Source: Pseudomonadota bacterium (GTDB lineage Bacteria > Pseudomonadota > Alphaproteobacteria > Sphingomonadales > Sphingomonadaceae). Taken from it: DNA of 6,573 bases. Below, piece by piece: positions 1-5,742 of the stretch; the first letter of the stretch is position 1; every line of letters begins with the position of its first letter. Below the pieces are notes generated by a model. It did no database searches. It saw only the letters and a program-made list of their open reading frames with translations, and was not told the DNA's origin. The stretch is taken from positions 1 through 6,573 of the forward strand of contig JAEWJQ010000307.1 of the NCBI GenBank assembly GCA_023386515.1, given 5' to 3'. The position numbers and the translations under genes are program-made.

Positions 1-1757
1 CGACCTACGGCTTCGCCGGCGGCCGCCATGACGCCTGGGAGGCGGACGACGCGACCTATTGGGGCCCCGAACATGTCGACATGACGACGGTGAAGTCGTT
101 CGACGAGATGGTGAACCGCGACAAGCGCTGGCGCGGGCAGAACGGCGACGCCGACTATGACCTGGAACAGCCGCTCGCCGCGACGCACCAGGCCCTGATC
201 TACGTCAACCCCGAAGGCCCCTATGCCAGCGGGGACCCGATGGCGTCGGCCCGCGACATCCGCGTCGCCTTCACCCGCATGGCGATGAACGACGAGGAGA
301 CGGTCGCGCTGATCGCCGGCGGCCATGCGTTCGGCAAGAGCCACGGCATGGTCAAGGCCGACCGGATCGGCGCGCCGCCGGAGATGGCGCCCATCGAGCA
401 GATGGGCCTGGGCTGGCACAATCCGGAGGGCACCGGCGCCGGCGAGTTCACCATGACCAACGGCATCGAGGGCAGCTGGACGCCGGACCCGACGACCTGG
501 GACAATAGCTATCTGGAAAACCTGTTCAGGTTCGAATGGGAGCAGACGCGCAGCCCCGCCGGCGCTCTGCAATGGACGCCGGTCGACAAGGATGCGCCGC
601 ACACGCCCGACGCGCATATCGCGGGCAAGACGCATCCGCTGATGATGATGACCAGCGACATCGCGCTGAAGGTCGACCCGGTCTATCGCCCGATCTGCGA
701 GCGCTTCCTGCATGATTTCGACTATTTCACCGAGCAATTTTCCAAGGCCTGGTACAAGCTGACCCACCGCGACATGGGGCCGAAGGAGCGCTATCTGGGT
801 GAGGAACGGACGATCGAGGACGACCTGCTGTGGCAGGACCCGATCCCGCCGGTGAACCACCCGCTGATCGGCGACGCCGACATCGCGGCGCTGAAGCAGG
901 CGATCTGGGCAACCGGTCATTCGGTGTCGGATCTGGCTTATACCGCCTTCTCCGCCGCCTCCACCTTCCGCCACAGCGACAAGCGCGGTGGCGCCAATGG
1001 TGCACGCATCGCTCTGGCGCCGCAGAAGGATTGGGCGATCAATGCGCGCACCCGGCCGGTGATCGACAGCCTGAAGGGGGTCGCCGCGGACTTCGGTGAT
1101 CGCGCCGGCGGCGGTAAGGCGGTGTCGCTCGCCGATCTGATCGTGCTGGCCGGTTGCGCCGCGGTGGAGAAGGCGGCAGCGGATGCCGGGAACAGCGTCA
1201 CGGTGCCGTTCGTGCCGGGCCGCATGGACACCACCGATGCGCTGACCGACGCCGACAGCTTCGAATGGCTGCGGCCGGTGGTCGACGGCTTCCGCAACTA
1301 TGTCGATCCCGCCTTCGACGAGGTCAACGTCGCTCGTCTGTCGCCCGAGCAGCTGTTCCTCGACCGCGCCGACCTGCTGTCGCTGTCGGCACCGGAATGG
1401 GTCGTGCTGACCGGCGGTCTTCGGGCGTTGGGCCTGAACTGGGACGGCTCGCGCCGCGGGCAGTTCACCGACCGGATCGGCACGTTGACCAACGACTTCT
1501 TCATTGTGCTGACCAGCATGGACTACGAATGGAAGAAGGCGGACGAGGCGGGCACGATCTTCCACCTGACCGCCCGCGACGGCGGCGAGACCCGGTTCGA
1601 GGCGAGCCGCTGCGACCTCATCTTCGGCGCCAACTCGCAATTGCGCGCGGTCGCCGAAGTCTATGCTGCGGCGGACGGTCAGGCCCGCTTCGTCCGCGAC
1701 TTCGTCAAGGTGTGGGACAAGGTGATGATGCTCGATCGTTACGACGTGCATCAGTAA
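1..1757 (+). CDS. katG: Catalase-peroxidase KatG, 3' part (N-terminus outside window)
   Basis: Bifunctional heme catalase-peroxidase that disproportionates H2O2 and also acts as a peroxidase. The reading frame is open from nt 3 (TYGFAGGR, a typical KatG stretch), so the gene continues upstream; the ATG at 81 is internal. About 584 of the usual 720-750 residues are present. The distal Trp/Arg/His triad should lie upstream and cannot be checked. Visible landmarks, aligned without gaps to Mycobacterium tuberculosis KatG from memory: the Tyr of the Met-Tyr-Trp adduct in IYVNPEGP (codon 201-203); the adduct Met 26 residues later in RMAMNDEE (279-281); the proximal heme His in [10 protein letters not shown] (324-326); the conserved Trp after it in IEGSW; the catalase-switch Arg in GPKERYLG. 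The C-terminal duplicated domain is complete (LTNDFFIVL, then a Phe-Val-Lys-Val-Trp-Asp-Lys-Val-Met end) and stops with TAA at 1755-1757. The residue equivalent to M. tuberculosis Ser315 is Asn (459-461). A perfect hairpin follows 38 nt after the stop. Family assignment is essentially certain. Confidence 0.98.
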   Translation, partial: TYGFAGGRHDAWEADDATYWGPEHVDMTTVKSFDEMVNRDKRWRGQNGDADYDLEQPLAATHQALIYVNPEGPYASGDPMASARDIRVAFTRMAMNDEETVALIAGGHAFGKSHGMVKADRIGAPPEMAPIEQMGLGWHNPEGTGAGEFTMTNGIEGSWTPDPTTWDNSYLENLFRFEWEQTRSPAGALQWTPVDKDAPHTPDAHIAGKTHPLMMMTSDIALKVDPVYRPICERFLHDFDYFTEQFSKAWYKLTHRDMGPKERYLGEERTIEDDLLWQDPIPPVNHPLIGDADIAALKQAIWATGHSVSDLAYTAFSAASTFRHSDKRGGANGARIALAPQKDWAINARTRPVIDSLKGVAADFGDRAGGGKAVSLADLIVLAGCAAVEKAAADAGNSVTVPFVPGRMDTTDALTDADSFEWLRPVVDGFRNYVDPAFDEVNVARLSPEQLFLDRADLLSLSAPEWVVLTGGLRALGLNWDGSRRGQFTDRIGTLTNDFFIVLTSMDYEWKKADEAGTIFHLTARDGGETRFEASRCDLIFGANSQLRAVAEVYAAADGQARFVRDFVKVWDKVMMLDRYDVHQ

Positions 1758-1795
1758 TCGCCGCAAGCTGATTGTAGTCAGTACGGTTCAGTACA

Positions 1796-1830
1796 GGTCC
1801 CGAAGCGGTTTTGTTAACCGCTTCGGGACC
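1796..1830 (+). terminator. Perfect 15-bp hairpin after katG (probable terminator or 3' end stabiliser)
   Basis: The arms GGTCCCGAAGCGGTT (1796-1810) and AACCGCTTCGGGACC (1816-1830) are exact reverse complements around a 5-nt loop, TTGTT. It sits 38 nt after the katG stop and about 90 nt before the next gene. No T-run follows the right arm (ATCTGAATG), so it lacks the classical intrinsic-terminator tail. It may end katG transcription anyway, act with Rho, or protect the katG mRNA 3' end. The hairpin is seen directly; its role is inferred. Confidence 0.6.
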
Positions 1831-1921
1831 ATCTGAATGCCGGCATCCCGGGCGGGGCTGGCCGGTCACTGACTGCGCCGGCTGCCGCCGGCGATCGGGC
1901 TGCCGTGTACGAGGTGGCGAA

Positions 1922-2308
1922 GTGTCCCGCGAATTCTATGACATTGCGTTCGACGAGCAGGCGGCGCTGCTAACCATCACGGCACGCGGGTTTTGGACGA
2001 TCCCGGTGGTCAGCAAGTTCACCGCCGAGGTGTTGGCGCGCGGGACCGCGCTTCGGCTGCGCCATGGTGCCTTCTGCACGCTCGCCGACCTGCGCCAGTC
2101 CACGGTGCACACCGGCCCCGTCGTCGACCTGCTGACCTTGTTCATGCCCAAGGCGATGAGGGTCACGTCCGCCCCGGTCGCGGCGGTGGCATCGTCCAGC
2201 CTCGCCAAGTTGCAGACCGAACGGTATCTGATTGGCGACAATTGCCGGACCTTCCTGTCGATCGACGAGGCGATGGGGTGGTTGCAGCAACGCTGGGCCC
2301 GCCGGTGA
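1922..2308 (+). CDS. SpoIIAA/STAS-like small protein, function unknown
   Basis: A 128-aa soluble protein with no signal peptide or membrane segment. The chosen start is GTG 1922, because GAGG at 1911-1914 lies 7 nt upstream as a ribosome binding site and the protein then begins directly with a structured region ([12 protein letters not shown]). A TTG at 1811 is in frame, but it falls in the loop of the katG hairpin and would add a poorly conserved-looking Arg/Gly-rich leader. The pattern is a beta strand (residues 14-22, ALLTITARG), a helix (about 27-47), a strand with CTLADLR (52-58), a helix (about 65-80), a strand (84-92) and a C-terminal helix (113-126). This alternation, and the Asp-Leu-Arg strand end, resemble the STAS/SEC14-like (SpoIIAA-like) fold; this is a pattern judgement without a search. 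It ends in a GTGA overlap with the next gene, which argues for co-translation and a shared role with the PAS/receptor-tip protein. Biochemical function is not known. Confidence 0.8.
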   Translation: MSREFYDIAFDEQAALLTITARGFWTIPVVSKFTAEVLARGTALRLRHGAFCTLADLRQSTVHTGPVVDLLTLFMPKAMRVTSAPVAAVASSSLAKLQTERYLIGDNCRTFLSIDEAMGWLQQRWARR

Positions 2309-2955
2309 CGGCCGTGATGCGACACGATGGCACCGCGGCAATGGACGCGGCGGCACAGCTCGCGGCGGTCATGGCGCACATTCGCCAGGGCGTCGTTGTC
2401 TATGACGGCGACGAGACGATCCTGCTGATCAATCCGCACGTCAGTGGCATATTCGGCTTCGCCGACGACGCGATCGCGGCCGGATCGACGCTGCCCGAAT
2501 ATATCGCCTGCGTCGGCCGGGCGGTCGGCTGGCCTCCGGAACGGATCATGCGCGTGCTCGCCAATCATCGCGCCTGGGCGGCCGAGGGGGCGGCGCAGCG
2601 GCTGGATCATCATTTCGACGACGGCAAGGTGTTCGAAATCACCTTCGATCCGATCCCGTCGGGCGGTGCGGTGCTGACCTTCCTCGACGTCACCGACCAG
2701 CGGACGATGCGGCGGATCGGCGAGCGGCGCGACACGCTGATCCGCCAGTCGGGCGCGATGCTCGCCTCCGTGGGGAAGATCGCGACCGAGACGCGCATCC
2801 TCGCCTTCAATGCGAGCATCGAGGCCGCGAGATTGGGGGAAGCGGGCAGGGGCTTCTCGGTGATCGCCGAGGAGGTGCGCAACCTGTCCCGCCAGACGTC
2901 GGAGGTGCTAGTCGAACTGGCGAGGGCGAATGAAGACTCGCTCAGCCTGATATAA
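2305..2955 (+). CDS. Soluble PAS protein with a minimal methyl-accepting-chemotaxis signalling tip
   Basis: A 216-aa protein without membrane segments. Numbered from GTG 2305, residues about 18-131 form a PAS domain of the PAS_7 type ([18 protein letters not shown], then GSTLPEYIA and a final [10 protein letters not shown]). Residues about 135-210 form a helical hairpin whose centre is the receptor protein-interaction tip: [20 protein letters not shown] followed by [14 protein letters not shown] (165-198). That tip binds CheA and CheW in classical receptors. The rest of a receptor is missing: no periplasmic sensor, transmembrane helices, HAMP domain or long methylation helices, with arms of only about 25-45 residues each side. 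It may signal to a CheA-like kinase or act as a scaffold or dimerisation partner; no che gene is in the window. The GTG start overlaps the upstream stop (GTGA), suggesting translational coupling; GTG 2314 and ATG 2317 are alternatives, and none has a strong ribosome binding site. Domains are clear; function is inferred. Confidence 0.85.
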   Translation: MTAVMRHDGTAAMDAAAQLAAVMAHIRQGVVVYDGDETILLINPHVSGIFGFADDAIAAGSTLPEYIACVGRAVGWPPERIMRVLANHRAWAAEGAAQRLDHHFDDGKVFEITFDPIPSGGAVLTFLDVTDQRTMRRIGERRDTLIRQSGAMLASVGKIATETRILAFNASIEAARLGEAGRGFSVIAEEVRNLSRQTSEVLVELARANEDSLSLI

Positions 2956-2956
2956 T
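2946..2956 (+). promoter_or_regulatory. Possible extended -10 promoter element (TGATATAAT)
   Basis: TGATATAAT at 2948-2956 matches the extended -10 pattern TGnTATAAT of housekeeping sigma factors exactly, and overlaps the TAA stop of the PAS/receptor-tip gene. The hexamer 17 nt upstream (GAATGA, 2928-2933) is a poor -35 box, as extended -10 promoters allow. If active it would give the LOV kinase gene a constitutive transcript with a leader of more than 200 nt. An AT-rich hexamer is uncommon in such G+C-rich DNA, but a single box is weak evidence. Confidence 0.3.
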
Positions 2957-3093
2957 GCGGGGTGGCGGTGGCGCGGCATGGTCGCGCGGTCGGTTGACTT
3001 GGTCGACGCCATGCCGGACAAGGCGAGCCGCCCCGCGACCACGAGGCGCACGTCGCTGATGTTACATGCCACAGCAGCGAGCACCGGCAGTTC

Positions 3094-3118
3094 GGAACTT
3101 CCATCAATGATCGACGTT
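3094..3118 (+). promoter_or_regulatory. EcfG (general stress response sigma factor) promoter
   Basis: GGAAC at 3094-3098 and CGTT at 3115-3118 are separated by exactly 16 nt, the consensus GGAAC-N16/17-CGTT recognised by EcfG/SigT-type sigma factors in Alphaproteobacteria. The match extends to GGAACTT and CGTTAT. It lies in non-coding DNA on the coding strand, 128 nt before ATG 3247 and 56 nt before the alternative TTG 3175. Transcription should start around 3124-3128. This places the LOV kinase, and probably the 52-aa gene behind it, in the general stress regulon. The sequence match is direct; activity is inferred. Confidence 0.8.
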
Positions 3119-3246
3119 ATCGGCCTAATGGCCGGCGCTTCGGGGCATGCCTTCCTCTAGCGCCTGGATCCCATTTGGCCGACGCAACGCCTGAAACGCC
3201 CCGTGGCGGTCCGCCGCCTCATCTGTCCGGGTCGGCGAATCACGAC

Positions 3247-4821
3247 ATGTCGGACGACAGCAACAGCATCTTCTTCGCTGCGGTGAAGACGACGCGTATG
3301 CCGATGATCGTCACCGATCCCAACCTGCCCGACAATCCGATCGTATTTGCCAATCCGGCTTTCATAAACATGACCGGCTATGGCTGGGAGGAACTGATCG
3401 GCCGCAACTGCCGGTTGCTGCAGGGTCGGGATACCGATCCGGACACGATCAACGAACTGCGCCGCTCAATCGCGCAGCGTCGCGAAACCGCGGTGGAGAT
3501 CCTCAATTACAAGAAGAACGGCGCGGCCTTCTGGAACGCGCTGTTCATGTCACCGGTCTTCGACAGCAACGGCAAGCTGATCTATTATTTCGGTTCGCAG
3601 TTGGACGTGACGCGGCGGCGCGACGCGGAAGAGGGGTTGCGCCAGGCGCAGAAGATGGAGGCGGTCGGCCAGCTGACCGGCGGCATCGCGCACGACTTCA
3701 ACAACCTGCTCACCGTCATCCAGGGGTTCGCCGACGTCGTCCTCAACAACATGGAACGCAGCGGCAGCGATTTTGACCGGCAGAAGGGCGCCAAGTCGAT
3801 GCGCGCCATCCTGCAGGCGTCGGAGCGGGGCGCGACGCTGACCCAGCAGCTGCTCGCCTTCTCGCGCAAGCAGAAGCTGCAGGGGCGGATCGTCAACCTG
3901 GTCGACTTGGTCGACGATCTGCGCCCGCTGATCGAGCGCACGGCGGGTGGCCGCGTCGCGGTGCGGATCGTCCATCAGCACACGACCTGCAATGCCCGGA
4001 TCGACCCGACCCAGGCCGAGCTGGCGATCATCAACATCCTGATCAACGCTCGCGACGCGATGCCCGACGGCGGCAAGGTGACGATCGAGGTAAGCAACCG
4101 CTCGGTCGACGGCGGCGACAAGGGGTTCGGCGAGCTGGAGCCCGGCAGGTACGTGATGGTGACGATTTCCGACGAGGGCACCGGCATGTCGCCGGAAGTG
4201 CTGGCGCGGGTCACCGAGCCCTTCTTCACGACCAAGGACCAGGGCAAGGGAACGGGCCTCGGCCTGTCGATGGTCTATGGCTTCATGAAGCAATCCGGCG
4301 GTGCGCTGCGCATCTATTCGGAAGAAGGGCATGGCACGACCGTGCGGATGCTCTTCCCTTGCGACAATGCCGCGGTCGAACCGCAGGGGTCGCAGCCGTC
4401 GCGCCCGCTGGCGGCCGACAAGCGCGGCAACGAGACGGTGCTGGTGGTGGAGGATCAGATCGACGTCGGCGACTATGCCGAGACCGTGCTGACCGAGTTC
4501 GGCTACACCGTGTTGCGGGCCGAGAACGCCAGCGAGGCGCTGGAGCTGCTCGACGGCGCGGACAAGATCGACCTGCTGTTCAGCGACCTGATCATGCCGG
4601 GCGGCATGAATGGCGTGATGCTGGCGCGCGAGGTCAAGCGGCGGCGGCCGAACATGAATGTGCTGCTTACCACCGGCTACGCCGAATCGTCGATCGAGCG
4701 GGTCGACGCGCGCGGGGCGGAATTCGAACTGATCCAAAAGCCGTACAAGCGGACCGAGCTGGCGACCAAGGTCCGACAGGTGATCGACGGCCCGACCGGC
4801 ATCGGCACGCACGGCGCATAA
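3247..4821 (+). CDS. LOV-domain hybrid histidine kinase (LOV-HisKA-HATPase-receiver)
   Basis: A predicted blue-light photoreceptor kinase, soluble, 524 aa from ATG 3247. Residues 8-122 are a LOV domain with the flavin-binding signature GRNCRLLQGRDTD; the adduct-forming Cys is residue 55 (codon 3409-3411), and the flavin-contacting Asn (NYKKNG, FWN) and Gln (FGSQLDV) are present, so photochemistry should be intact. A short linker leads to a HisKA domain with phospho-acceptor His149 (GGIAHDFNNLL; 3691-3693), then HATPase_c with N box (NILINARDA, near 264-272), DEGTGM and GTGLGLSMVYG. After a linker (about 376-395) comes a receiver domain: acidic pair in VVEDQ, phospho-acceptor Asp447 in FSDLIMPGG (4585-4587), Thr in LLTTGYA, and Lys in IQKPYK. 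All catalytic residues are present. It differs from LovK/LovhK and EL346, which use the HWE/HisKA_2 kinase type. No DNA-binding output is present, so a separate partner is expected. The frame is open upstream to TTG 3175 (adding 24 Pro/Gly-rich residues with less typical third positions); I prefer the ATG, which begins just before the LOV domain. An EcfG promoter lies upstream. Confidence 0.95.
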   Translation: MSDDSNSIFFAAVKTTRMPMIVTDPNLPDNPIVFANPAFINMTGYGWEELIGRNCRLLQGRDTDPDTINELRRSIAQRRETAVEILNYKKNGAAFWNALFMSPVFDSNGKLIYYFGSQLDVTRRRDAEEGLRQAQKMEAVGQLTGGIAHDFNNLLTVIQGFADVVLNNMERSGSDFDRQKGAKSMRAILQASERGATLTQQLLAFSRKQKLQGRIVNLVDLVDDLRPLIERTAGGRVAVRIVHQHTTCNARIDPTQAELAIINILINARDAMPDGGKVTIEVSNRSVDGGDKGFGELEPGRYVMVTISDEGTGMSPEVLARVTEPFFTTKDQGKGTGLGLSMVYGFMKQSGGALRIYSEEGHGTTVRMLFPCDNAAVEPQGSQPSRPLAADKRGNETVLVVEDQIDVGDYAETVLTEFGYTVLRAENASEALELLDGADKIDLLFSDLIMPGGMNGVMLAREVKRRRPNMNVLLTTGYAESSIERVDARGAEFELIQKPYKRTELATKVRQVIDGPTGIGTHGA

Positions 4822-4837
4822 CGACGACGAGGGGACC

Positions 4838-4996
4838 ATGGAAAGCTATTATCGCGATCAGGCGGCGAGCTGCGCCGCGCAGGCGGATGCCGCGACGCTG
4901 CCCAATGTCGAGGCGCGGCTGCGCCGGTCGGAAGCGGTGTGGACGGCGATGGCCGACCGTGCCGCGCGCCACGCCGAGATCAAGACCAGGGCGTAG
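4838..4996 (+). CDS. Conserved-type 52-aa small protein, function unknown
   Basis: A 52-codon frame starting with MESYYRDQAA and ending with TAG at 4994-4996. It has a good ribosome binding site (GAGG at 4829-4832, 5 nt before ATG) and third positions that are almost all G or C, as in the neighbours. It begins only 16 nt after the kinase stop, so the two genes are almost certainly co-transcribed. The pattern Tyr-Tyr-Arg, Ala-x-x-Cys, Arg-Leu-Arg and a Trp-Thr-Ala-Met-Ala-Asp-Arg-Ala helix resembles a class of short, helical alphaproteobacterial proteins of unknown function that I recall from sphingomonads; I cannot name a family. It is predicted to be entirely helical and cytoplasmic, with no signal peptide. 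Being short, it is easy to miss in annotation. A link to the kinase is suggested by position only. Confidence 0.75.
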   Translation: MESYYRDQAASCAAQADAATLPNVEARLRRSEAVWTAMADRAARHAEIKTRA

Positions 4997-5065
4997 GCGC
5001 GGCGATCTCTGGCAACGCGCGGTTCGTTCCGGGCGGCGCCGCCACCGTCGCGTGGACGCGGGGGC

Positions 5066-5090
5066 GGGACTTTCGCGGGCCGCCGGCGTT
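5066..5090 (+). promoter_or_regulatory. Near-consensus EcfG-like promoter before the Lys-Pro repeat gene
   Basis: GGGAC (5066-5070) and CGTT (5087-5090) are spaced by 16 nt, one mismatch from GGAAC-N16-CGTT; both this site and the one at 3094 read ACTT at the end of the -35 box. It lies in the gap between the 52-aa gene and the Lys-Pro gene. Transcription would begin at about 5096-5099, essentially at the ATG, giving a leaderless or nearly leaderless mRNA; this fits the absence of a clear ribosome binding site there. The DNA is very G+C-rich, so chance matches to this degenerate form are plausible. Confidence 0.35.
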
Positions 5091-5098
5091 GTGACGGC

Positions 5099-5686
5099 AT
5101 GCCGCGGGTGCTCAAGGTCTTTCGTACGCCGATCGGCTTCCACGACGCCTATGTCGCGGCAACCAGCCGCAAGGCTGCGCTGGCGGCCTGGGGCGCCGAT
5201 GTCGACCTGTTCGCGCGCGGCGCCGCGGAACAGGTCACCGATCCCGATCTGATACGCGAGCCGCTGACCCGGCCCGGGATCGTGATCCGCAAGCTGCGCG
5301 GATCGATGGACGAGCATCTCGCCGCCTTGCCGGACACGCCGCGCCGCCGCCCGGCGAAGACGGGAGCCAACAAGGCCAAAGCTGCGACGACGCCCCAGCT
5401 CAAGTCCCAGCCCAAGCCGAAGCCTAAGCCTAAGCCGAAGCCTAAGCCTAAGCCGCGCCCGAGCCGTGCTGCACTCGATGCGGCGGAGCAGGCGATCGCC
5501 GACGCTGACGCCCGTTTCGAGGCGGTCCGGCGGGATCTGGCATTGCGGGAGGCGGCGTTGGCGCAGGAGCGGCGCGCGCTCGACACCGAACGCGAGCGGG
5601 AAAGAGCGGTGCTGGAGACCGAGCGTCACGACCGGGAAGCCGCCTATCGCGAGGCGCTGGCGCAATGGCGGGCGGATCGGGACTGA
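5099..5686 (+). CDS. TolA-like-annotated protein with Lys-Pro repeat and charged C-terminal helix, function unknown
   Basis: A 195-aa protein with no signal peptide or membrane helix. Residues 1-68 form a compact N-terminal region (MPRVLKVFRTPIGFHDAYVA, with WGADVDLFA after it) ending with VIRKLRG. Residues about 80-121 are a basic, disordered linker containing seven uninterrupted Lys-Pro pairs (106-119). Residues about 122-193 are a continuous charged Ala/Arg/Glu-rich helix, probably a coiled coil (REAALAQERRALDTERER). Proteins with this layout in sphingomonads are, as I recall, often labelled cell envelope biogenesis protein TolA because of the Lys-Pro and coiled-coil composition; the lack of a membrane anchor makes a true TolA role unlikely. 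The start ATG 5099 lacks a clear ribosome binding site; it is supported by the structured N-terminus and by a possible EcfG-like promoter just upstream. It follows the 52-aa gene after 102 nt and could also be in that operon. It is convergent with the antiporter gene, 56 nt away. Coding is well supported; function is unknown. Confidence 0.85.
   Translation: MPRVLKVFRTPIGFHDAYVAATSRKAALAAWGADVDLFARGAAEQVTDPDLIREPLTRPGIVIRKLRGSMDEHLAALPDTPRRRPAKTGANKAKAATTPQLKSQPKPKPKPKPKPKPKPRPSRAALDAAEQAIADADARFEAVRRDLALREAALAQERRALDTERERERAVLETERHDREAAYREALAQWRADRD
5414..5455 (+). repeat. In-frame Lys-Pro tandem repeat, 18-bp period
   Basis: Seven consecutive AAG-CCN codon pairs. At DNA level the 6-bp unit is organised as an 18-bp repeat (AAGCCGAAGCCTAAGCCT) present twice, plus a further AAGCCG. 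The CCT/CCG third-base pattern is copied with the unit, which indicates growth by slippage or unequal duplication of an 18-bp block. Copy number may vary between strains without breaking the frame. Confidence 0.9.
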
Positions 5687-5742
5687 ATGCTGCGGCATTC
5701 GATCGGTCCGTCGGACAGGGCGGACGGCTGACGCCCCGCGAC

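Noticed and set aside
1876..1893. A 7-bp G+C-rich dyad (CGCCGGC, 4-nt loop, GCCGGCG) before the STAS-like gene.
   Set aside because: Short G+C dyads are common in DNA of this composition, and there is no T-tract or conserved context to give it a role.
1811..1921. N-terminal extension of the STAS-like gene from a TTG at 1811.
   Set aside because: The TTG lies in the loop of the katG hairpin, and the added residues look like translated non-coding DNA. GTG 1922 has a well-placed ribosome binding site.
2994..3022. TTGACT at 2994-2999 as a -35 box.
   Set aside because: The hexamer at 17-nt spacing is GACAAG, a poor -10 box.
2978..3160. A 60-codon + strand frame in the gap before the LOV kinase.
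   Set aside because: It has no convincing ribosome binding site, mixed third-base composition and no recognisable pattern, and it contains the EcfG promoter.
3550..4839. A 429-codon open frame on the minus strand opposite the LOV kinase.
   Set aside because: It is antisense to an intact kinase with all motifs, and its translation is rich in Arg, His, Leu and Gln without a recognisable domain.
5032..5043. A 12-bp palindrome GGCGGCGCCGCC between the 52-aa gene and the Lys-Pro gene.
   Set aside because: Low-complexity G+C sequence; expected by chance here and without a loop for a stable hairpin.
5414..5455. Short tandem repeats as a CRISPR-like array.
   Set aside because: There are no spacers; the repeat is an in-frame codon repeat encoding Lys-Pro pairs.
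5706..5727. A possible terminator between the convergent Lys-Pro and antiporter genes (GTCCG/CGGAC and CCGTC/GACGG).
   Set aside because: Only 5-bp stems with competing pairings and no T-run on either strand; too weak to call.
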